A stretch of 64,000 bases of DNA from Cavia porcellus (lineage: Eukaryota; Chordata; Mammalia; Rodentia; Caviidae), in contig NW_026947544.1 of assembly GCF_034190915.1 (NCBI RefSeq), forward strand, positions 2,826,001-2,890,000, in the 5' to 3' direction. A program made the translations under genes and the position numbers. The notes beneath the pieces are model-generated. The model worked only from the letters and a program-made list of their open reading frames with translations, was not told the DNA's origin and ran no database searches. Shown here one piece after another: positions 55,311 through 64,000 of the stretch (its first letter is position 1; every line of letters begins with the position of its first letter).

Positions 55311-55510
55311 TGCCCTGAAACTGTGTAAATTGAGAAAGATTTAGGTCTACCTGAGAGGAGCCTTGCAAGCCTTTTTTAATCAAGGGGCTCCGCTGCCCAA
55401 GGAGGGAGCTACTACAAGAGTAGTCCCAAGAGCACAGGACATAAGAGTCAATTTACAACACAACCAGGGGAAACTCTGAAACAACACTTGAAACACAGTA
55501 ATATAGGAAA

Positions 55511-56590
55511 ATGACAAAATGAAAGACCAAAATGCAATCTCAAACACCCAACCCATCACCCCAAAAAGTCTAGGAACCATGTACATAGAAGAAAATACAT
55601 GCCATATGCCTGAAATACCTGAAACAATAGTAACAGGAAATAAAGAAGCAGCTCCAGGAAGCTTTGAAGGAATTCAAACTAGAAATCGTATATCAGGTAA
55701 AAGAAGAAATAATAAAAGAAATGAAGGAGATGCTGAACATATCTAAAGAAGACACAGCTAAAAAATTGGAGGAACTAAACAAAAGTATAGAATCTCTGAT
55801 GAGCAATATAGAAACAAACAGAATATATAAAACAGATGCAAAGAGATATACAGGAAATCAAAAGCAACATTGAAAGTTGTAAAAACTGCCTGAATGAATG
55901 CGAAGATAGAATTTTGGACCTCGAAGACAAGATTGAAGCCAGTGAACAGTAAAGGAAAGATCTTTTAAAAATAACAAGAAATCAAGAAATAACAATACAA
56001 CACCTGCAAGATGATGCAAAAAAAAATAACATCAGGTTGATAGCGATAACCTATCCTTAGGATAACCTACACTTGATGAACAAGAAGGAGACAATACAAA
56101 GGATGTCAAGAGGATATTTAGAGAAGTAATTCCTGAACACTTCCCAAACACAAAATTGGAAAGTGATATCAGGATCAATGAGGCATATAGAACTCCAAAC
56201 AGCCATAACCAAAATAAAATTACAGCCAGACATGTAATAATCACCATTCCAGAAATCAAACAAAAGAATAGAATATTAAAAGCTATCAGAGAGAAAAGAC
56301 AGATCACCTATAAAGGAAAACCTATCAGAATCACATCAGATTTCTCAACACAAACAATAAAGGCAAGAAGAGCATGGAGTGAAGTATTTCAGACCCTAAA
56401 GGGAAATGATTTCCAACCTAGACTGATGTACCCTGCAAAACTGTCTTTCAAAATTCATGGAGAAATAAGATACTTCCACGACAAAGAACAGCTGAAGAAA
56501 TTCATGATCACCAAGCCAATCCTGCAAGGAATACTGAAAGACATTCTAGATACACTTAAGAAAAAACCACTTAACAAAGCAGACAATTAA
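55511..56590 (+). pseudogene. L1-E ORF1 (broken)
   Basis: Starts ATG ACA AAA TGA as in L1-D. Fragments in different frames: 55519-55746 and 55664-55873 (coiled coil), and 56156-56590 (144 codons: end of RRM and full C-terminal domain, 'KRQITYKGKPIRITSDFS', 'RRAWSEVFQTLKGNDFQPRL'). Confidence 0.85.
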
Positions 56591-56609
56591 ATAGAATAGG
56601 AAGATAAAG

Positions 56610-59600
56610 ATGCAGCAGCAGAAATATAACATGTCACTAATAAACCAATATATAACGGTTTTAACCATTAACATAAATGGTCTCAATGCACTAATTAAAA
56701 GAAATAGACTGGCAGAATGGATCAAGAAACAAAATCCAACCATACGTTGTCTACAAGAAACCCATCTAACCCAAAAGGATACTCACAGACTGAAAGTCAA
56801 AGAATGGAAAACAATACTTCATGCAACAGGAACCAAAAAAAAAAAAAAAAAAAAAAAAAAGCGGGGGTAGTTGTTCTGTTTGCAGACAATGTGAACTTCA
56901 AACCAATAGTGAAAAGAAGAGACAAAGCAGGTCACTACATACTGGTTACAGGAAAACTTCAAGAGGAAGAGATAACTATCTTAAATATATATACACCAAA
57001 TTCCAAAACACCCAGTTATATAAAACAAGTAATATCAGAAATGAAAAATCAAATTAGCAGTAATACAATTATAACAGGAGATTTTAACACAACATTGACA
57101 CCAATGGATAGATCAACAGGACAGAAAATCAGCAAAGAGATAAAAGAACTGAATCACACCTGTGAACAAATGAAATTGACCAATATACAGAGTATTTTGC
57201 CCAACAACAACAGAATACACATTTTTCTCAGCAGTACATGGGTCATTCTCTGAAATAGACCATATATTAACTCATAGAACATATTTTTAAAAATGCAAAA
57301 GACTGAAATCATCCCCTGCTTGTTATCAGATCATAGCACTATGAAGTTAGTAATTAATGATAAAAGATACTGCAAAAATCCCATAAACACATGGAAACTG
57401 AATAACACACTATTGAGTAATCAGTGGGTCAGAGAGAAAATTAAAGAGGAAATTAAACAATACCTACAAACAAATGAAAACACAATTACAATGTACCGGA
57501 ATCTGTAGGATGCAATGAAAGCTTTCCTCAGAGGGAAATTTATTGCACTGAGTTCCCACATCAGGAAAACAGAGCAAATACAAATAAATAACTTGATACG
57601 ACACCTCAAATAGCTAGAAAAAGAAGAGCAAGTCAAGCCCAAAGCCAAAAGAAGAGAAGAAATTATAAAAACCAGAGCAGAAATCAATGCAATAGAGACT
57701 AACAAAACAATACAAAGAACCAATGAATCAAAGAGTTGGTTCTTTGAAAGAATAAATAAAATTGATAAGCCCATAACCAAACTTGTTTTAAAAATGGGAA
57801 GAAAAAGCTCAAATTCATGCAATAAGGAATGAAAAAGGTGAAATCACTACAGACCCAATAAATATACAGAATATCATCAACACCTATATCAAAAACCTCT
57901 ACTCTCAAAGGTTAGATAACACAGAAGATATAGACAGATTTCTAGAAGCATATGAAGTACAAAAGCTAGGTCAAGAAGAAGTAAAACTGCTGAATAACCC
58001 AATTTCTATTCATGAAAATGAAAATCTAATTAAGTCATTATCTACAAAGAAGAGCCCAGGCCCAGATGGATTCACTGCAGAATTCTACAAGAAATACAAA
58101 GAGGACCTAATGCCGACACTCCTCAAATTCTTCAATGAAATTGAAAGGGAAGCAATCCTTCCTAAGTCATTCCTGGAAGTAAATATTACTCTAGTACAAA
58201 ACCTGAGAAAGACACAACTGAAATAGACAACTACATACCAATCTCCCTAATGAACACAGATGCAAAGATCCTCAATAAAATATCAAATAGGATGCAGCAA
58301 ATCATCAAGAAGATTATACACCACAACCAAGTGGGATTCATTCCAGGTATGCAGGGAAGGTTCAATATATATAAATCAATAAATGTAATCCACCATATCA
58401 ACAGAGTCAAAAGTAAGAATCACATGATCATTTCTATAGATGCAGAAAATGCTTTTGATAAGGTACAACATTCATTTATGATGAGAACCTTACAGAAAAT
58501 TGGAATAGATGGTGTTTACCTCAACACAATAAAGGGCATCTATGACAAACCAACAGCCAGTATCATACTAAATGGCCAAAAATTGAAGGCCTTTACTTTA
58601 AAATCAGGCACAAGACAAGGATGTCCCCTGTCACTGGTCCTATTTAATATAGTACTGGAAATACTAACCAGAGCAATTAGATATGAAAGAGAAATAAAAG
58701 GCATAAAGATATGAAAAGAAGAAGTTAAATTATCACTATTTGCAGATGATATGAAACTCTACATAGAAGACCTCCAGAACTCCATTGAAGGACTCCTAGA
58801 TATAATAAATAAATTCAGCAATGTGGCTGAATACAATACTCAAAAATCAATAGCATTCTTATATACTAACAACAAAGTCACAGAGAGAGAAAAATGAGAA
58901 GCCACACTCTTCACACTAGCAACCAAGAAAATGAAATATTTAGGAATTTCTCTCACAAAAGAAGTGAAAGACCTATACAGGGAATATTATAATACATTGA
59001 AAAATGAAATTGAAGATGATCTCAGGAAATGGAAAGACATCCCTTGCTCATGGAGGAAGAATAAATATTGTGAAAATGGCCATTCTCCCCAAACTGTTAT
59101 ACAGATTCAATGCAATCCTGATAAAAAATACCATCAACATACCTCATAGATCTCAAGAAATCAATCCTAAAATTCATCTGGAACCAGAAGAGACCTAGAA
59201 TAGCCAGGACAATTCTAAGCAGCAAAGGCAAGGCAGAGGCATCACAATTCCTGACTTGAAGTTATACTACAAAGCAACTGTAGTAAAATTAACATGGTAC
59301 TGGAATCAAAACAGAGCCCAAGACCAATGGAATAGATTAGAAGATACAACCACAACTACAAACACAGTCAACCACCTCATCTTTGATAAAGGGGCCAAAC
59401 AGGTTCACTGGAAGAATGACAGTCTCTTTAATAAATGGTGTTGTAAAAACTTGCTCTCCATATGCTGAAAACTAAAACTAGACCCATTCCTGTCACTATA
59501 TACTAAATTAAAATCTAAATGGGTCAAAGATCTAAATATTAAAACAGAAACACTAAATCTATTGGAAGACAAATTGGGTAAAAACCTTGAAGACATAAGG

Positions 59601-60309
59601 GTAGGTAGAGAATTCATGAACAAGACTCAAACCACACGGAAAATACTTCCCAGAGTCAATAACTGGGATCATATCTTATTAAAAAGTTTCTGTACATTGA
59701 AAGAAGTCTCTAACATAGTGAAAAGAAAACCCACAAACTGGGAAAAAATCCTAGTGAACTGTCCCTCAGACAAAGGACTTCTATCTAAAACATACAAAGA
59801 AGTTAAAAAAAAAATCAGATCCACAAAATTCAAACACCCCATCCAAAAATGGGCATTGGAGATGAATAAACAATTTTCAGATGAAGAAATACAAACTGCA
59901 AATAAATATATGAAAAAATGTTCAGCATCACTAGTCATTAGACAAATGCAAATTAAAACCACACTGAGATTTCATGTCACTCCTGAAAGAATGGCTAAGA
60001 TCAAGAAAACCACCAATAACAAATCCTGGAGAGGCTGTGGGGAAAAAGGAACTCTCCTGAACTGTTGGTGAGAGTGTAGACTGGTGCAACCATTGTGAAG
60101 GTCAGTCTCGAGATTTCTCAGAAAGCTGGGACTGGAAGCACCATTTGACCAAGTTACTCCACTCCTAGGCATATTCCCAGAAGAACTGAAAGCATCATAC
60201 CACAGTGATATATGAGCACCCATGTTTATAGCAGCATAATTTGTAACAGCCAGATCTTGGAAAAAATCTAAGTGTCCATCAACTGAGGAATGAGTAAAAA
60301 AGTTGTGTT
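56610..60309 (+). pseudogene. L1-E ORF2 (broken, 3' end missing)
   Basis: ATG at 56610 opens the endonuclease ('TININGLNALIKRN', 'CLQETHLTQKD'). A poly(A) expansion of about 25 As near 56836-56860 destroys the frame. Later pieces: 57293-57508; 58250-58714 with '[20 protein letters not shown]' (RT); 'FADDM' near 58740 after a stop; 59256-59468; 59562-60071 with '[14 protein letters not shown]'. It ends at the L1-F insertion. Confidence 0.87.
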
Positions 60310-60315
60310 TTTAGA

Positions 60316-60838
60316 GAGGAGGAGCTGGGCAGATCTGGGGTGCCCTCATCGGCCTCTCTGCGTGTCTGGAGGACTCTGGATATCTCCGCCCAGACTGTTG
60401 GAGTCCCCCCAGCTTCCAGGTACAGTGAAGGGGAGAGGGGGGGTTTGAGGCTTCCACATCAACCTCCCCATTCTGGTTGCACTTGGAGAACTGCTGAGCT
60501 CCCGACGGGTGGGCAGGCCCACACTATCAGCCTAGCCCAGGCTGTTTTGCTGCCGCGCCTGGCCATCGGTGTACAGAGGAGGAGCTGGGCGAATCTGGGG
60601 TGCCGTCATCGGCCTCTCTGCGTGTTTGGAGGACTCTGGATATCTCTGCCCAGACTGTTGTAGTCCACCCAGGCTTCCAGGTGCAGTGAAGGGGAGAGGT
60701 GGGTTTGAGGCTTCCACATCAGCCTCCCCATTCCGGTTGCACTTGGAGAACTGCTGAGCTCCCGACGGGTGGGCAGGCCCACACTATCAGCCTAGCCCAG
60801 CCTGTTTTGCTGCCACACCTAGCCATCAGTGTACAAAG
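60316..60838 (+). repeat. L1-F promoter array: 260-bp monomers
   Basis: GGAGCTGGGC recurs at 60321, 60581 and 60841, a spacing of exactly 260. The sequence is the reverse complement family of the L1-C array (31561-32375). After the second unit the text changes at 60890-60950 into the non-repeated 5' UTR core. Confidence 0.95.
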
Positions 60839-61208
60839 GAGGAGCTGGGCGGAACTGAGGTGCCTGCATCCGCGCCTACGTGTGTCTGGAGTACTGTGGA
60901 TATCTCTGCAAACAGGGAGGATCCACAGGTTCCTGAGGCACCGCGGCCTGTGGTGAGTACCCAAACCTGGCTGTGATTGAAGAACTGTGGAGCTTCCAAA
61001 GGGCAGGTGGGGGCACAGTGTCCCTGGGGCCCAGCTTGTCTGGAACTGCAGAGTTCTGAGCAGGCAGAGGAGGGCCACTGGTTCTGCAGGCCCAATGGCT
61101 TGGGGTAGCGCGGTGCCAGAGGCTCAGTAGCTCCAAACATAGAAGGGGATTTTCAACAGATCCTGAGGAACCTTTCAAATAACACTTGAAACACAGAAAT
61201 ATAGGAAA

Positions 61209-62261
61209 ATGACAAAAGGAAAGACCAAATTAAAACCTCAAACCTCCAGCCCATCTCAAGAAACCCTAGGAGTGATGTATATAGAAGAAAATATATCCCA
61301 TCCACCTCATATAACGGACACAATAGCCACTGAAATTGACAAGCAACTCCAGGAAGCTTTAAAGAAATTCAAACTCGAAATAATCTCCCAGATAAAAGAA
61401 GAAATGATAAAAGAAATGAAAGAGATTCTAAATATATCTAAAGAAAACACAGATAAAAAATTGGAAGAACTAAACAAAAAGATAGAATCCCTAGACAAGC
61501 AATATAAGAAACAAACAGAATACATAATGCAGATGCACAGAGATATACAGGAAATAAAAAACTCCACTGAAAGTTGTAAAAACCGCTTTAATGAAAGTGA
61601 AGATAGAATTTCAGACCTTGAAGACAGGATTGCAGCTAGTGAACAGGAAAGGGAATATCTTTTGAAAATAACAAGTAATCAGGAAACAACAATTCAACAA
61701 CTGCAAGACAATGCAAAGAAGAATAACATAAGAATGATAGGGATTAATGAAAGAGAGGGAGACAACATGAAGGATGTCAGGAGGATATTTAGAGAAGTAA
61801 TAGCTGAAAATTTCCCAAGCATGAGATCAGAAACTGACATCAGCATCAGTGAAGCATATAGAACTCCAAATAGTCATAACCAAAATAAAACTGCACCCAG
61901 ACATATAATAATCACCATCCCAGAAATCCAGCACAAGAATAGATTATTAAAAGCTGTCAGAGAGAAAAGACAGATCACTTATAAAGGAAAACCTATCAGA
62001 ATCACAGCACACTTCTCAGCACAAACGATAAAGTCAAGAAGAGCATGGAGTGAAGTATTCCAGATCCTAAAGCAAAATGATTTCCAACCTAGACTGATAT
62101 ATCCTGCAAAACTATCATTCAAAATAGATGGTGCAATACGATACTTCCATGACAAAGAACAGCTGAAGAACTTCATGAACACCAAACCAACCCTGCAAAA
62201 AATATTGAAAGACAGTTTAGATACACAAAGGAAAAAACCACTAAGCAAAGCAAATAATTAA
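61209..62261 (+). CDS. L1-F ORF1 protein, intact (350 aa)
   Basis: LINE-1 RNA-binding chaperone. It opens ATG ACA AAA GGA (no stop at codon 4, unlike L1-D and L1-E). Coiled coil about 40-165 with repeated Leu/Ile heptads and Glu/Lys salt-bridge residues; RRM about 173-260 ('NNIRMIGINEREGDN', 'SEAYRTPNSHNQNK'); C-terminal domain about 265-345 ('KRQITYKGKPIRI', 'RRAWSEVFQILKQNDF', 'YPAKLSFKIDG'). The residue at the L1-C stop is Arg here. TAA at 62259-62261 precedes ORF2 by about 137 bases because a SINE has landed between them. Coding-competent, but its cis partner ORF2 carries stops. Confidence 0.92.
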   Translation: MTKGKTKLKPQTSSPSQETLGVMYIEENISHPPHITDTIATEIDKQLQEALKKFKLEIISQIKEEMIKEMKEILNISKENTDKKLEELNKKIESLDKQYKKQTEYIMQMHRDIQEIKNSTESCKNRFNESEDRISDLEDRIAASEQEREYLLKITSNQETTIQQLQDNAKKNNIRMIGINEREGDNMKDVRRIFREVIAENFPSMRSETDISISEAYRTPNSHNQNKTAPRHIIITIPEIQHKNRLLKAVREKRQITYKGKPIRITAHFSAQTIKSRRAWSEVFQILKQNDFQPRLIYPAKLSFKIDGAIRYFHDKEQLKNFMNTKPTLQKILKDSLDTQRKKPLSKANN

Positions 62262-62292
62262 ACAGAACAGAAAGATAAAGATGCAACAGCAG

Positions 62293-62394
62293 GGCTGGGG
62301 ATTTAGCTCAGCGGCATAAGCGCCTGCCTTGCAAGCAGGCAGTCGTGAGTTTGATCCCTGGTACCAATAAAAAATGAAGAAGACAAAAAAAAAA
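62293..62394 (+). mobile_element. ID-type SINE between ORF1 and ORF2 of L1-F, 16-bp duplication
   Basis: GGCTGGGGATTTAGCTC... with A box, GCCTGC-CTTGCAA-GCAGGC anticodon arm (TGC) and B box, then an A-rich tail. AAAGATGCAACAGCAG flanks it (62277-62292 and 62395-62410). The duplication contains the ORF2 start codon, so two ATG contexts now exist (62281 and 62399). Very close to the copy at 18476, so probably a recently active family. Confidence 0.96.
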
Positions 62395-62398
62395 AAAG

Positions 62399-64000
62399 AT
62401 GCAACAGCAGAGAGATAACATTCCTACAATTAACCAGCATTTAACAGTAATAACCATTAATGTAAATGGTCTCAATGTACCAATCAAAAGAAACAGACTA
62501 GCAGAATGGATCAAGAAACAAAATCCAACCATATGCTGTTTACAGGAAACACATCTAACCCAGAAGGATACTCACAGACTGAAAGTCAAAGGATGGAAAA
62601 CAATTCTTCATGCAGCAGGAATCCAAAAAAAGGCAGGAGTAGCCATTCTGTTTGCAGACAACGTGAACTTTAAACCAACAATGACCATAAAGGACAAAGA
62701 AGGTCACTACATACTCATAAGGGGAAAACTCCAAGAGGAAGAGATAACTATCTTAAATATATACGCACCAAACTCCAGAGCACCCAGTTATATAAAACAA
62801 TTATTAACAGAAATGAAAACTCAAATTATCAGTAACACAATTGTAACATGAGACCTTAATACATCACTGACACCAAAGGACAGATCAACCAGACAGAAAA
62901 TGAGCAAAGAAATAACAGAACTGTATCACACCTGTGAACAAATGGGTTTGATAGACATATACAGAATGTTCCACCCAACAACATCAGAATATACATTCTT
63001 CTCAGCAGTACATGGATCATTTTCTAAAATAGACCATATATTAGCTCACAGAACATATTTAAACAAGTGCAAAAGAGCTGAAATCATCCCTTGCATGTTA
63101 TCAGATCATAGCACTCTGAAATTAGAAATTAATGATAAAAGATACTGCAAAAATCCCACAAACACATGGAAACTGAATAACACACTCTTGAGTAATCAGT
63201 GGGTCACAGAAGAAATTAAAGAAGAAATTAAACAATACCTAAAAGAAAATGAAAATGCAGATACAACTTACCGGATTCTGTGGGATGCAATGAAAGCCAT
63301 CCTGAGAGGAAAATTTATTGCACTGAGTTCCCACATCAGGAAAACAGAACGAATACAAATAAATAACTTGATGCTACACCTCAAACAGCTAGAAAAAGAA
63401 GAGCAAGTCAAGCCCAAAGCCAAAAGAAGAGAGGAAATTATAAAAACCAGAGCAGAAATCAATGCAATAGAGACTAAGAAAACAATCCAAAGAATCAACG
63501 AATCAAAGAGTTGGTTCTTTGAAAGAATAAATAAAATCGATAAGCCCCTAGCCAAACTTATTAAAAAAAGGGAAGAAAAAGCTCAAATTCATGCAATAAG
63601 AAATGAAAAAGGAGAAATCACTACAGACCCAATAGAAATACAGAAGATCATCAACACCTATTTCGAAAACCTCTACTCTCAAAAGTTTGATAACACAGAA
63701 TAAATAGACAGATTCTTAGAAGCATATGAAGTACCAAAGCTAGATCAAGAGGATGTAAAACTGTTGAATAACCCAATCTCTGCTAATGAAATTGAAAATG
63801 TAATTAAGTCCTTACCCACGAAGAAGAGCCCAGGCCCAGATGGATTCACTGCAGAATTCTACAAGAAATACAAAGAAGACCTAATGCCGACACTCCTCAA
63901 ACTATTCAATGAAATTGAAAGGGAAGCAATCCTTCCTAAGTCATTCCTGGAAGCAAATATTACTCTAGTACCAAAACCTGAGAAAGACCCAACTAAAAAA
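62399..64000 (+). pseudogene. L1-F ORF2, endonuclease to early RT (two stops, partial)
   Basis: ATG at 62399 reads the endonuclease ('TINVNGLNVPIKRN', 'CCLQETHLTQKD', 'FADNVNFKPTM') for 150 codons, then TGA at 62849-62851 where L1-C has GGA (Gly of TGDLN). The same frame continues from 62852 through 'SAVHGSFSKIDHILAHRT' and the linker to a second stop (GAA to TAA) near 63701, then on to RT text ('[17 protein letters not shown]') at the window edge. No frameshift was seen. Both stops are G-to-T changes. Confidence 0.9.

Larger units (their letters stand above)
54796..60309 (+). mobile_element. LINE-1 copy L1-E, 3' end cut by L1-F
   Basis: 5' UTR with about 82-bp repeats, ORF1 remains, ORF2 remains to 'aaaaaagttgtg', where L1-F starts. 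The missing ORF2 tail and 3' UTR should lie beyond L1-F, outside this window. Moderately decayed. Confidence 0.85.
60316..64000 (+). mobile_element. LINE-1 copy L1-F, 5' part, runs off the window
   Basis: Two full 260-bp monomers and the 5' UTR core, intact ORF1 (61209-62261), a SINE insertion, then ORF2 to the window edge. Same subfamily as L1-B and L1-C. Inserted in the sense direction into the end of L1-E ORF2. The target duplication cannot be tested because the 3' end is outside. Confidence 0.93.

Noticed and set aside
54752..55383. 179- and 149-codon frames in the GC-rich array before L1-E ORF1
   Set aside because: Repeats of the 82-bp unit explain the open frames on both strands. No known protein resembles them.
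1..64000. CRISPR arrays, bacterial operons, rRNA, host exons
   Set aside because: Nothing of the kind is visible. The tandem repeats are eukaryotic L1 promoter monomers without spacers, and all long frames belong to retroelements.

Overview
The window looks like a gene-poor, AT-rich piece of a rodent nuclear genome. I found no host protein-coding exon. The rodent assignment rests on short SINEs of ID type (tRNA-Ala-like, 18476-18570 and 62293-62394), B1-like 7SL-derived SINEs (36699-36880, 40855-40972), a composite B1+ID SINE (22003-22195), and many young LINE-1 copies with tandem-monomer promoters. I cannot name the species. The ID consensus is not the standard mouse or rat one, so a non-murine rodent is my guess.

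Layout: 1-1465 is AT-rich filler with an (AC)n tract. From 1466 to 16715 lies one minus-strand LINE-1 (L1-A), split by a complete provirus at 5133-13694 on the plus strand. 16716-22409 holds old L1 pieces and SINEs. 22410-36394 is a second minus-strand L1 (L1-B), split by a third and younger one in the same orientation (L1-C, 25075-32375, with a 12-bp target duplication). 36395-48700 is a mosaic of unassigned AT-rich DNA, LTR-like remnants, SINEs, a 5'-truncated L1 with a 13-bp duplication (44745-45259) and an older L1 (L1-G, 45700-48700). 48701-64000 is three consecutive plus-strand L1s (L1-D, L1-E, L1-F). L1-F cuts into L1-E and runs off the window.

The standout is the provirus. It has two 438-bp LTRs that differ at one CpG position, a 6-bp target duplication, a primer binding site, a polypurine tract, and uninterrupted gag, pro (dUTPase, protease, G-patch), pol (RT, RNase H, integrase) and env frames. 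The gag-pro and pro-pol joints each carry an in-frame -1 slippery heptamer. Gag-Pro-Pol is betaretroviral (D-type layout). Env is gamma-type: it has CWLC, CX6CC and an SDGGGxxDxxR motif known from the ASCT2-using interference group. It is therefore a mosaic of the MPMV/SRV/SMRV kind and, from its LTRs, recently inserted.

The L1 copies share one coding plan: ORF1 with coiled coil, RRM and CTD, then ORF2 with endonuclease, RT and a Cys-rich end. They carry at least three unrelated 5' promoter arrays: 260-bp units in L1-B/C/F, about 206-220-bp units in L1-D (and perhaps L1-A), and about 82-bp units in L1-E. ORF1 is intact in L1-B and L1-F. All ORF2 copies seen are broken. L1-B and L1-F share the same stop codon in the endonuclease domain.
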